Below are positions 15,364-23,287 of a stretch of 64,000 nucleotides of DNA, piece by piece (within the stretch, counting starts at the first letter, position 1; each line of letters begins with the position of its first letter). The notes beneath the pieces are model-generated. The model ran no database searches. It was not told the DNA's origin and saw only the letters and a list, made by a program, of their open reading frames with translations. This DNA comes from Actinomycetota bacterium (GTDB taxonomy: Bacteria; Actinomycetota; Actinomycetes; Streptosporangiales; Streptosporangiaceae), in NCBI GenBank assembly GCA_003168255.1, contig PMSU01000205.1:1-64000 (forward strand). The letters run 5' to 3'. Both the position numbers and the translations under genes were made by a program.

Positions 15364-16724
15364 GCGACGACTCACCGGCCGGCTCCGGCCCTGCTGCGGG
15401 ACGGGAGCCGGGCTGGGTGGCGGATGCGATCTGGTGGCAGGTATACCCGCTCGGCTTCACCGGCGCAGATGTCACGGGTGCGGACCGCCGACCGGTCGCA
15501 GGGCTGGGGCACATCACGAGCTGGCTCGACTACGCGGTCGGCCTCGGCGCCTCCGGTCTCGCGCTCGGCCCGATCTTCGCCTCGTCCACCCATGGGTACG
15601 ACACCATCGACCACTACCGCATCGACGAGCGCCTCGGCGGCGGCCCCGACTTCGAGCAGCTGGTGACCGCGGCGCACGATCGCGGGCTGCGGGTCTTGCT
15701 CGACGGAGTGTTCAACCACGTCGGCCGGGGCTTCCCCGCCTTCCGCCGGGTCATCGAGGCCGGCCCCGGCGCCGCCGGGGCCGACTGGTTCCGGCTGTCC
15801 TGGCCCGAAGGCAGCGGGCGTGCAGCCGAGCCCGGCTACGCCACCTTCGAAGGCCACCACGGCCTGGTCGTCCTCAACCACGACAACCCCGCCGTGGTGA
15901 GTTACGTCGCCGATGTCATGGCCTACTGGCTGGACCGGGGCGCGGACGGCTGGCGCCTGGACGCCGCCTACGCGGCACCGCGCCGCTTCTGGGCTGACGT
16001 GCTGCCGCGAGTGCGTGCCGGGCACCCGGACGCCTACCTGATCGGCGAGGTCATCCACGGCGACTACGCCGCGATGGTGACCGACACCGGCCTGGACGCT
16101 GTCACCCAGTACGAGCTGTGGAAGGCCATCTGGAGCTCGCTCAACGACCGCAACCTCTTCGAGCTGGCCTGGGCGCTCGACCGGCACAACACCTACCTTG
16201 ACACCTTCGTGCCGATGACCTTCGTCGGCAACCACGACGTAACCCGGCTCGCCAGCAAGCTGCTCGACGAGCGCCACCTCCCCCACGCCCTCGTCGTGTT
16301 GCTCACTACCGGAGGCACACCGTCGATCTACTACGGCGACGAACAAGCCTGCCGCGGGATCAAAGAGGACCGGCCCGGCGGTGACGACGCCGTCCGCCCC
16401 GGCTACCCGGCCAGACCAGCAGACCTAGCCGCCGACGGCTGGCCGGTCTATCGCCTCCACCAGGACCTCATCGGCCTGCGTCGACGCCACCCCTGGCTGC
16501 ACACCGCCCGCACGCAGGTCCTTGAGCTGACCAACGAACACCTCGTCTACGCCGCGACCAGCAAGGACGGCCGGCTCGTCGTCGCGCTCAACCTCGCCGA
16601 CACCAGCTCGAGACACCACGCTGGCCAGCATTCCCAGGTCATCGCTGGCAGCCCCGGCGCTCACCTCGACGAAGAGCACCTCACCCTGCCCGCATACGGC
16701 TGGGCCGTTGCCCACTCAGCCTGA
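15360..16724 (+). CDS. Alpha-amylase-family glycoside hydrolase (GH13), cytoplasmic
   Basis: A 454-residue TIM-barrel GH13 enzyme. Conserved regions are present: DGVFNH (115-120), GWRLDAAY with nucleophile D201, GEVIHGDY with acid/base E230, and FVGNHDVTR with D293. No signal peptide is visible, so it probably acts inside the cell on an alpha-glucan or oligosaccharide. The start GTG 15360 overlaps the MarR stop (GTGA). Regulation by the upstream MarR protein is unusual for a glycosidase. It is convergent with the SDR at 16734, leaving only 9 bp between stops. Confidence 0.85.
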   Translation: MSDDSPAGSGPAAGREPGWVADAIWWQVYPLGFTGADVTGADRRPVAGLGHITSWLDYAVGLGASGLALGPIFASSTHGYDTIDHYRIDERLGGGPDFEQLVTAAHDRGLRVLLDGVFNHVGRGFPAFRRVIEAGPGAAGADWFRLSWPEGSGRAAEPGYATFEGHHGLVVLNHDNPAVVSYVADVMAYWLDRGADGWRLDAAYAAPRRFWADVLPRVRAGHPDAYLIGEVIHGDYAAMVTDTGLDAVTQYELWKAIWSSLNDRNLFELAWALDRHNTYLDTFVPMTFVGNHDVTRLASKLLDERHLPHALVVLLTTGGTPSIYYGDEQACRGIKEDRPGGDDAVRPGYPARPADLAADGWPVYRLHQDLIGLRRRHPWLHTARTQVLELTNEHLVYAATSKDGRLVVALNLADTSSRHHAGQHSQVIAGSPGAHLDEEHLTLPAYGWAVAHSA

Positions 16725-16733
16725 CCCGCGGGC

Positions 16734-17612
16734 CTAGGCAATATCGATGGTGACGCCGGTGAGCGTCTGCGACAGGGTCCAGAGTGCAGCCGCGGTGGTC
16801 TCGTCGTAGGAGGCCTTGCTGGATTTCACGATCTTGGGGTGGCCGCGCTGCTCGAACAGCCCGTCTGGCCCGATGAAGGAACCGCCGGCTAGCTCGGGCA
16901 CGGTGGCTGCGTACAGCGCAGGCAGCGCGCCCATCCGAGCGCTCTGCGCGATGATGCGGTTGGTGACATTCATCAACCGGTCCTGGATTGAGTCGGTATG
17001 TGACTGTAGGTTGGTTGCCGCGTAGCCAGGGTGTGCAGCGAATGCCTTGCGCGTTGATCCCGCCGCGGTAAGCCGGCGCTGGAGCTCGTAGGTGAACAAC
17101 AGGTTGGCCAGCTTGGACTGACCGTAGGCTGGCCAGCGCTGGTAGCGGCGATGCTCCCAGTTCAAGTCCTGAAGATCAATGCGGCCCGTGCGGTGGGCCG
17201 CGCTCGACATCGTCACGACGCGGTCGGTGATCCGATCCAGGAGAAGGCCGGTCAGGGCGAAGTGGCCGAGATGGTTGGTGCCAATCTGAAGCTCGAAGCC
17301 GTCCTTCGTCTGACGCTTCGGTGTGGCCATGACACCTGCGTTGTTGACCAGCACGGCGATCTCACCCAGGCCTGCGGCGAATTCGCGCACCGAGGTCAGG
17401 TCAGCGAGATCCAGCTGGCGGACCTCGACATCGCCTGGCATCGCAGCAGCGGCCTGCTTGCCCTTTGCCGTGTCGCGGCAGGCAACGACGACGTGCGCGC
17501 CCGATCGTGCCAGTTCCGTCGCGGTCACCGCGCCGAGCCCGCTGTTCGCCCCGGTGACGACGAAGGTTCGTCCGCTTTGTTTGGCGATGTCGGCGGCAGA
17601 CCATTTACTCAT
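16734..17612 (-). CDS. Short-chain dehydrogenase (retinol dehydrogenase-like)
   Basis: A 292-residue SDR of the protochlorophyllide/retinol dehydrogenase-like group: TGANSGLG (20-27), NNAG (90-93), MSSAAH around 135-140, and catalytic Y163/K167 in YGQSKLAN. I start at ATG 17612 (MSKWSAADIAKQSGRTFVVT); the longer open frame to 17774 adds a tail unlike any SDR. The substrate is unknown. It appears monocistronic. Confidence 0.85.
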   Translation of the reverse strand: MSKWSAADIAKQSGRTFVVTGANSGLGAVTATELARSGAHVVVACRDTAKGKQAAAAMPGDVEVRQLDLADLTSVREFAAGLGEIAVLVNNAGVMATPKRQTKDGFELQIGTNHLGHFALTGLLLDRITDRVVTMSSAAHRTGRIDLQDLNWEHRRYQRWPAYGQSKLANLLFTYELQRRLTAAGSTRKAFAAHPGYAATNLQSHTDSIQDRLMNVTNRIIAQSARMGALPALYAATVPELAGGSFIGPDGLFEQRGHPKIVKSSKASYDETTAAALWTLSQTLTGVTIDIA

Positions 17613-18247
17613 GGCGCCACAGTACGGGTCTGTCAGGCGGATCACGTACCCTCCGCACTTGATCAACCGGATTAATCCAGACGCGAGTAGCCACCGACGC
17701 CTGCCGGCCCGACAGGAGAAGGTGCTCCATGTACGCCGCAGAGCCTTCGGCTGAACCGACCCCTCGCCTGGCACGCCCCCCGCGGGCGAGACCGGCGGGG
17801 GTTTGGTGTCCTAAGCGGACCGGAACTCTCCGCAGATCATCGCGCAGCGGCGCGGTTTCGACTGGAATGCCCTGGTATATGGCATTGGGGGACGGTGGCA
17901 GACGGCTCACCTAGCGGAGCCGCACCCGCCAGCGGGGGATGGATGTGGCAGAGCCCCCCACGGGTGGTAGGTAACGCCACATTCATCCGTGGCCCTGGCG
18001 CTGCGCGTCCCGTCATCACGCCCAGCAGTCACCGCCTGCCCCGCCTGCCCCAAGTATCCCTCCCGGCTTCACCCCGCCAGAGAGATCGACGCCGATACCA
18101 CGACGAAGTAAGGAAGCCGGGCACGTCCATGCCACGACGATATTCCAGCTGAGCCGACCCGGCCGATGGGGCGGTGGCCGGTGAGAGGCGCTTCGGCATG
18201 GGTCCGGGGCACGGCGCAGCCTGGCAGCGCAGTAGGCTTGCGGGCCT
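17613..18247. other. Intergenic region with a hairpin and palindromic element copy B
   Basis: About 635 bp without a recognisable gene on either strand. It holds a 7-bp stem (CCCCCGC at 17777-17783, GCGGGGG at 17795-17801) followed by TTT, which could terminate rightward transcription, and the palindromic element at 17938-17987. The end presumably carries the promoter of the hypothetical gene at 18248. Confidence 0.5.
17938..17987. repeat. Dispersed palindromic element, copy B
   Basis: The arms GATGGATGTGGC (17938-17949) and GCCACATTCATC (17976-17987) are inverted repeats with one mismatch, flanking the core GAGCCCCCCACGGGTGGTAG. The same core and arm design occurs at 7545-7592 and 41161-41214. 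It is intergenic. Confidence 0.85.
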
Positions 18248-18619
18248 ATGACGAGCGAGTTCAGCCTCATTGTGCAGTTGCGGCGCGACGGAGCGGTCGA
18301 CCGCAACTTTCGCGCGGACCCGCCGCCCAGCGTCGTGAGCGGCCAGGTTGTCCTGGATCACGTCGCGGCTGATATCTCTGGCCGCCTCGGGCCACCGGAA
18401 GTCGGTGAGGTCGTCATGTCGGTACTGTCCCCGGAGGCCTTGACCCGGGAACAGCAGGAAGTCCAGGACGTTATCCGCGAGGCTGCCGCCGGTGACGAGC
18501 CGCTGGTCATCATCGTGCAGGCGGCTGAGGAACTGCGCGAGGATGAGCTTGGCGTGGTGCTGGCCGCGGCTGTTCACGCGCGTCGCCCTGTCATCTTGCG
18601 TGTCATGGCGGACGCCTAA
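18248..18619 (+). CDS. Small acidic protein of unknown function
   Basis: A 123-residue protein without recognised family. It starts at ATG 18248 (MTSEFSLIVQLRRDGAVDRN) and looks like a compact alpha/beta protein: beta-rich start, a helix with LTREQQEVQDVIREAAAGDE, and a hydrophobic end (VVLAAAVHARRPVILRVMAD). No signal peptide or membrane segment is visible. It lies 55 bp upstream of the DksA/TraR-like gene and may be co-transcribed with it. Codon use is typical of the window, which supports it being real. Confidence 0.55.
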   Translation: MTSEFSLIVQLRRDGAVDRNFRADPPPSVVSGQVVLDHVAADISGRLGPPEVGEVVMSVLSPEALTREQQEVQDVIREAAAGDEPLVIIVQAAEELREDELGVVLAAAVHARRPVILRVMADA

Positions 18620-18674
18620 ATTGGCGTCCGGCGCCCCGGGCGCCGGACGATCGCAGCGACGGTCGGGAGAACAG

Positions 18675-19013
18675 ATGGACGAGGACCGGGCGCGAGCACT
18701 GGTGCGTGCCGAGCGAGCTGAGGTACAGAAGCTGGTCATCGACACCGAGGCTGCCGGGCGGCAAGACCGGGAAGCGGAAAACGAGACGGGAGACATCGCC
18801 GATCCCGCGCAGTCACTAACCGCCCAGGGCATGGACGACGCCATTGCGGTCAGTTTGCGCGATCGACTGGCCGCGCTCGTCCGCGCCGAGCAGCGGCTGG
18901 ACAACGGGACATACGGACGGTCCGTCCGCAGCGGGCTGCCGATCCCGGACGAGCGACTGGAGGCCGACCCTGCGGCGGAGCTCACCGTCGAGGAGGCCCA
19001 GGCCCGGCCGTGA
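18675..19013 (+). CDS. DksA/TraR-like protein with the zinc-finger cysteines replaced
   Basis: A 112-residue protein: an N-terminal helical region (MDEDRARALVRAERAEVQKL) leads into the DksA/TraR C-terminal motif RLDNGTYGRSVRSGLPIPDE, then RLEADPAAE. In the family the motif is GxYGxCxxCGxxIPxxRL; here both Cys are Ser (GRSVRSG) and the second Cys pair is missing, so the C4 zinc finger cannot form. DksA-family proteins bind the RNA polymerase secondary channel and alter transcription initiation; whether this one does is unknown. ATG 18675 is preceded by GGGAGA. The 5' neighbour is an unknown small protein. Confidence 0.7.
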   Translation: MDEDRARALVRAERAEVQKLVIDTEAAGRQDREAENETGDIADPAQSLTAQGMDDAIAVSLRDRLAALVRAEQRLDNGTYGRSVRSGLPIPDERLEADPAAELTVEEAQARP

Positions 19014-19103
19014 GTTCCGGCAAGCGCCGCTGTGGAACATCGACGCGGTCGCCCGGCACCTGGGCGTAACGGCCTGTCTCTGTCTCCGAGACGGCCGCGA
19101 CGG

Positions 19104-19415
19104 TCAGTCCTGCTGGCCCTTGGCCCCGGCTTCCTCACCCTCGGCTCGGTAGCCAGCAGCGTTCAGCATCCGGCGCAGGTCCACAACCGTCTGGGTATCG
19201 ATGTCCTTCTGCGTGGGAGGGTCGAAGAACTCGGTCTCTGACCCGACAGTAACGGCAACCTTGCCGTCGTGGTGCTCCACCACCGAGCCGACCACCTCGA
19301 GCAACGAGACCACAGCGCGCCACTCGATGTTATGGCTCACGGGATGCTGGAAGATTTGGCGCAGTGTGTTGCGGTGATGGTTGCTGAGGTGGGCCGGCTC
19401 TGACGTCGATGACAT
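19104..19415 (-). CDS. Conserved actinobacterial small protein of unknown function
   Basis: A 103-residue protein whose central part (HHRNTLRQIFQHPVSHNIEW, then VVSLLEVVGSVVEHHDGKVA) I recognise as a small conserved actinobacterial family without assigned function. The N-terminal RNTLRQIF..P.SHNIEW arrangement resembles HicA-like or dsRBD-like folds, but this is speculation. No partner antitoxin is adjacent. It lies convergent to the DksA-like gene and 78 bp from the prolyl aminopeptidase stop. Confidence 0.6.
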   Translation of the reverse strand: MSSTSEPAHLSNHHRNTLRQIFQHPVSHNIEWRAVVSLLEVVGSVVEHHDGKVAVTVGSETEFFDPPTQKDIDTQTVVDLRRMLNAAGYRAEGEEAGAKGQQD

Positions 19416-19493
19416 CCATGCACCCTACCGCTGCCCCTGCTCTGGTAGCCCGGAGCCGGGCGCTGCTGACAGCAGTTCGGTCCGCCGACGGCA

Positions 19494-20477
19494 CTACCCT
19501 GGATCTGCCCGGGGCAGACGGAAGCGGTCGGTCGCCTCGATCAGCTCGTGGACGATGCCGGGCTCGGTTGCCGCGTGGCCGGCGTCGGCCACGATGCGCA
19601 GGTCTGCCTGCGGGAAGGCGCGGTGCAGGGTCCACGCGCTCGTCATGGGGCAGCAGAGGTCGTAGCGTCCCTGGACGATTACGGCGGGGATGTGCCGGAT
19701 GCGTCCGATGTTGGTGAGGAGCTGACCATCGTGGTCGAAGAAGGCGCCGTTGACGAAATAGTGGCATTCGATGCGGGAACGCGCGCGAGAGAACTCGTCA
19801 CCGGCGCTGCGGGTGACAATGCCGGGATTCGGGTACAGGGTGCTGGTCGTGCCCTCCCAGACGCTCCACGCTCTGGCGGCCGGCTGCTGGATGGCAGGAT
19901 CGTCGCTGGTGAGCCTGGCGTGATAGGCGTGCAGCAGATCCCCGTGCTCGCCGACAGGGATCGGGGCTAGGAAGTCTTCCCATGCGTCGGGGAAGAGGGC
20001 GTCCGCTCCCTGCTGGTAGAACCAGTCGATCTCCTGCCGGCGGAGCAGGAAGATCCCGCGGAGCACCAGCTCGGTCACGCGATCGGGGTGTTCTTCGGCG
20101 TAGGCGAGGGCCAGTGTGCTGCCCCAGGATCCGCCGAACAGCTGCCACCGCTCGATGCCCAGGTGCTCGCGGATCCGTTCCATGTCGGCGACCAGATGCC
20201 AGGTGGTGTTGTCAATCAGGCACGCGTGTGGCGTGCTCTTGCCGGAACCGCGCTGGTCGAACAGCACGATGCGATAGGCGGCGGGATCGAAGAAACGGCG
20301 CAGCTTGGGCTCCGTGCAACCCCCCGGCCCGCCGTGAATGAATAAGACTGGCTTCCCCCGCGGGTTGCCTGATTCCTCGATGTAGATCTCGTGCAGATCG
20401 GAGACCCGCAGGGTACCCGTCCGGTAAGGCTCGATCTCGGGGTACAGCGTGCGGCGCCGGGAGCTGTCGGCGGTCAT
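19494..20477 (-). CDS. pip: Prolyl aminopeptidase (proline iminopeptidase, S33)
   Basis: A 327-residue alpha/beta-hydrolase that removes N-terminal proline from peptides in the cytoplasm. Evidence: the oxyanion motif HGGPGG (48-53), DQRGSGKSTPH characteristic of Pip, the nucleophile elbow GGSWGSTLALAYAEEHP with S117, and the C-terminal Asp (QGRYDLCCP) and His (DAGHAATEPG). ATG 20477 (MTADSSRRRTLYPEIEPYRT) matches the family start; the open frame extends further upstream without homology. It is monocistronic and divergent from hipB, with about 180 bp between. Confidence 0.9.
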   Translation of the reverse strand: MTADSSRRRTLYPEIEPYRTGTLRVSDLHEIYIEESGNPRGKPVLFIHGGPGGCTEPKLRRFFDPAAYRIVLFDQRGSGKSTPHACLIDNTTWHLVADMERIREHLGIERWQLFGGSWGSTLALAYAEEHPDRVTELVLRGIFLLRRQEIDWFYQQGADALFPDAWEDFLAPIPVGEHGDLLHAYHARLTSDDPAIQQPAARAWSVWEGTTSTLYPNPGIVTRSAGDEFSRARSRIECHYFVNGAFFDHDGQLLTNIGRIRHIPAVIVQGRYDLCCPMTSAWTLHRAFPQADLRIVADAGHAATEPGIVHELIEATDRFRLPRADPG

Positions 20478-20660
20478 GGTGGCCGAGTCCTTTCCGTTGA
20501 TTGATGCCCCCGGGTTCCGGCGCATCGTCAAGAACAGCATCAGGCATTGATGACCACGCTGACCAGGATGCTGCCCGGCGAGCGCGGCGGGCAGCCCGCA
20601 CCTTGTCACGTGGGCTCCAGCCGATATTAAAGACGAGCGTAAGCCGCATAAAGAGCTACA

Positions 20661-20999
20661 ATGACGCTTGTGATCGGCGTTAGAGAGATAGACAAAGCGG
20701 CTGTGACGCCACTTGCGGTGGCTCGCTCGCTGAGGCTGCTCGGAACCCATGTCTCGAACTGGCGGAAACTACAGCGGCTGACCGCCGCCCAGCTTGCGGA
20801 GCGGGCCGGAATCTCCCGGGATACGCTGCGCGCCATCGAGCAGGGCAAGGGCACGGTGAGCACCGAGAACTTGCTCCGGGTGCTGCGCATCATCGGGATC
20901 CTCGACAGCGTCGTCGCGTCAGCTGACCCGTACCGGACCGACGTAGGCCGCCTGCGTGCGGACGAGATCCTGCCCCGGCGGGTGCGGGGTGATCGCTGA
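20661..20999 (+). CDS. hipB: HipB-like antitoxin (XRE HTH)
   Basis: A 112-residue protein with a clear XRE-type HTH (NWRKLQRLTAAQLAERAGIS, then RDTLRAIEQGKG), followed by a short C-terminal tail that would contact the toxin. HipB neutralises HipA and represses the operon. The stop and the hipA start overlap (TGATG). ATG 20661 is used; the hexamer TACAAT (20657-20662) overlaps it, so transcription could start near 20670, where an in-frame GTG would give a leaderless mRNA. Start choice is therefore uncertain by three codons. Confidence 0.85.
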   Translation: MTLVIGVREIDKAAVTPLAVARSLRLLGTHVSNWRKLQRLTAAQLAERAGISRDTLRAIEQGKGTVSTENLLRVLRIIGILDSVVASADPYRTDVGRLRADEILPRRVRGDR

Positions 21000-22249
21000 T
21001 GGCACGCGAGCCGGTCGAGGTCACCGTAGAGACTGACCGGCAGGAGATCACTGCGGGGACCCTGTGGATTCACGACCGGAGCGGGCAGAGCGCAACGTTT
21101 CGCTACACCGACGAGTACCTGACCAACCCGTACTCCTACGATCTCGACCCAGCGCTGCCCAAGTCGTCCGGCGTGTTCCAGACGCCCGCCGGAAAGCCGA
21201 TGTTCAACGCCTTCGCCGACAGCGCGCCCGACCGGTGGGGCCAGAATCTCATGCGCCGGGGCGAAAGGGAGCGTGCGGAGGCAGCCCACGCCATCTCGCG
21301 CACGCTGCACGAATCCGACTTCCTGCTGGGCGCGCGTGACGATGCCCGGCAAGGTGCTATCCGGTTCAGGATGCCCGGCACCCGCACGTATTACGCGGCC
21401 CATCGCAAACCCGTCCCGCGCCTGCTCGCGATGCCCAGGCTGCTGCACGCTGCCGACCGGCTCAATACCGAAGGATCGGCAGGCCCTGACATCGACGATC
21501 TCATCGACGCCGGCAGTTCGCTCGGCGGCGCCCGGCCCAAAGCCGCTGTCATCGACAGCTCCGGGCGGCTGGCAATCGCGAAGTTCCCGCGTTCAGGCAG
21601 CGACGGCTGGGATATGGGCGGGTGGGAGAAACTGGAGCTGAACCTGGCCCGGCGGGCAGGGTTGCATGTGGCCGAGTCCGAGCTCGTGCTCGTTGACGGC
21701 CGTCATGTGCACATCGTGAGCCGTTTCGATCGGGAGGACGGGAAGCGGATCGGGTTTGCCAGCGCGCTCACCATGCTGGAGGCCTCAGATCGCGAGCAGC
21801 ACAGTTACCTGGAGATAGCCGACGTGATCGAGCGTCACTCCGATCGCCCCGAGGCCGACCTTCATGAGCTCTATCGCCGCATTGTCTTCTCTATCCTCAC
21901 CGGCAACACCGATGACCACCTGCGCAACCACGGGTTCCTGCGGTGCCGGCGAGGGTGGACCCTCTCCCCCGGTTACGACCTGAACCCCAACCCCGATTCT
22001 CCGGGCCGGCTGCAAACCGCGATCGACCTCGACAACTCCGACGCCAGCATCGAGACGACGCTGTCGGTCGCCGGCTATTTCCGGCTGTCCGCCAGGGCGG
22101 CGAGTTCCGTCATCTCCGGAATCGAGGAGGCGACCCGCTACTGGCAGCGCGAGGCAGCGGAACTCGGTCTGGCTGGGCAGGAGATTGACCGGATGGCGAT
22201 CGCGTTCGACTCTGATCAGCGCGGCGTTGCCCGCACGCTACGTGCTTAG
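20999..22249 (+). CDS. hipA: HipA-like serine/threonine kinase toxin
   Basis: A 416-residue HipA-family kinase. HipA kinases phosphorylate glutamyl-tRNA synthetase or other translation targets and cause growth arrest. Visible are the ejectable glycine loop GSSLGGARPKA (172-182), the ATP-contact Lys in AIAKFPR (K195), HIVSRFDR (238-245), the catalytic NTDDHLRNHG (303-312, D306 and N310) and the metal-binding PGYD (D327). It is full length, including the N-terminal Couple_hipA subdomain (about 1-115). It overlaps hipB by one base, and its end overlaps the convergent TetR gene by 12 bp. All key residues are present, so the toxin is probably active. Confidence 0.9.
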   Translation: MAREPVEVTVETDRQEITAGTLWIHDRSGQSATFRYTDEYLTNPYSYDLDPALPKSSGVFQTPAGKPMFNAFADSAPDRWGQNLMRRGERERAEAAHAISRTLHESDFLLGARDDARQGAIRFRMPGTRTYYAAHRKPVPRLLAMPRLLHAADRLNTEGSAGPDIDDLIDAGSSLGGARPKAAVIDSSGRLAIAKFPRSGSDGWDMGGWEKLELNLARRAGLHVAESELVLVDGRHVHIVSRFDREDGKRIGFASALTMLEASDREQHSYLEIADVIERHSDRPEADLHELYRRIVFSILTGNTDDHLRNHGFLRCRRGWTLSPGYDLNPNPDSPGRLQTAIDLDNSDASIETTLSVAGYFRLSARAASSVISGIEEATRYWQREAAELGLAGQEIDRMAIAFDSDQRGVARTLRA

Positions 22250-22885
22250 CGGGCGTTGGCCCGGCCAGGATGCACCCAGCCCGGCGTGCAGGGAGTTCAC
22301 GAACGCGGTCATGTCCTGAATCAGGGTGGCGACGTCGCATGGCTGGGGGTCCAGGTACCAGTCGATGATGATCTCGAAGAAGGCGCCGATCACGCCCAGG
22401 GCGAGGCGTCGCGGGCTGGCCTGGGGGGTGGCGCCTATCCGCGCCCAGGTTGCCTGCACCAGGGCAGCTCCCTGGTGCCGGGCCTCTCGCCGCCGCTGGT
22501 CGACCGCAGGCGAGATGCACATCCCTTCAATGCTGGTGACTCGCAGCACCCGGATGTCGTCGACCATGGCGTGCACGAAGGCGGCGACCATGCGGGCAAC
22601 CACGTCGGCGCTGCTGTCGTCGGCGGGCGCCAGCCGTTCGGTAATGGCGGCTTCTAGCTGGCGGTGCAGGGCTAGATAGCAGGCCTCCTTGTTTCCGAAC
22701 AGCTCGTAGAAACTGCGCGTGCTCACGTAAGCGGCCTGGCAGAGCTGCTCGACGGAGGTGGCCGCGTAGCCGCGCGTCCCGAACAGCTCGAGGGCGGCGT
22801 CCAGCAGCAGGCGGCGCCGCTCGTCCAGCCGCTGCCGGGGGTCCAGGCCGCGGATGCGCCGCTGGCCGACCGCGGTCTGTGCGCC
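22238..22885 (-). CDS. TetR-family regulator with no credible start codon
   Basis: The TetR protein is readable from about 22885 (GQRRIRGLDPRQRLDERRRL) through a good HTH (LLLDAALELFGTRGYAATSV, then EQLCQAAYVSTRSFYELFGN) to a full C-terminal domain ending at 22238. In the family the start codon lies just before the RRIRGLD motif, but here that position falls at the junction with an antisense lipase fragment and contains no ATG or GTG in frame. The frame stays open upstream to 23230, but that part is antisense to lipase sequence. The gene has either lost its start or is expressed from a non-native or CTG/TTG start. I set the 5' boundary at the end of homology. Confidence 0.65.
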   Translation of the reverse strand, partial: GAQTAVGQRRIRGLDPRQRLDERRRLLLDAALELFGTRGYAATSVEQLCQAAYVSTRSFYELFGNKEACYLALHRQLEAAITERLAPADDSSADVVARMVAAFVHAMVDDIRVLRVTSIEGMCISPAVDQRRREARHQGAALVQATWARIGATPQASPRRLALGVIGAFFEIIIDWYLDPQPCDVATLIQDMTAFVNSLHAGLGASWPGQRPLST

Positions 22886-23185
22886 GACCAGGAAGCCGGA
22901 TCCGCGGTCATCCGGCAACTCGACAACGGCCCCATCGCCCAGCCCGGCGTCAACTACACCATCATCGAGACCCTGGACGAGTTCGTCGTCACGCCGGTCG
23001 GATCCTCCTTCATCCGCGAGCCCGGCGTCACCAACGAGTACGTCCAGCAGGCCTGCCCGTTCGACCCGGTGGACCACGCCGACCTCTCCTACGACCCGGT
23101 GGTCTTCCAGGAGGTTTTCAACGCCCTGGATCCGGCCGCGGCGCAGGCGCCCGACTGCTTCGACGCCTTCCCCGCACCGGCGTGA
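22878..23185 (+). pseudogene. 3' fragment of a secreted lipase/esterase
   Basis: About 100 residues on the plus strand, including GSAVIRQLDNGPIAQPGVNY, TIIETLDEFVVTPVGSSF, then QQACPFDPVDHADLSYDPVV, match the C-terminal part of actinobacterial secreted triacylglycerol lipases, containing the catalytic Asp region (DEFVVTP) and the conserved Cys (QQACPFDPVDH). The 5' two-thirds, with signal peptide and Ser nucleophile, is missing. It abuts the 5' end of the oppositely oriented TetR gene. Confidence 0.7.
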
Positions 23186-23287
23186 AAGCGTCAGACCCGG
23201 GCGAGCCGTATCACCGTGAGCCCGCCCCACCGAGCCAGGACCGTGATGCTCAGATGATTCTCGGTGCCCGTTGACTTGTGCTCCAGA

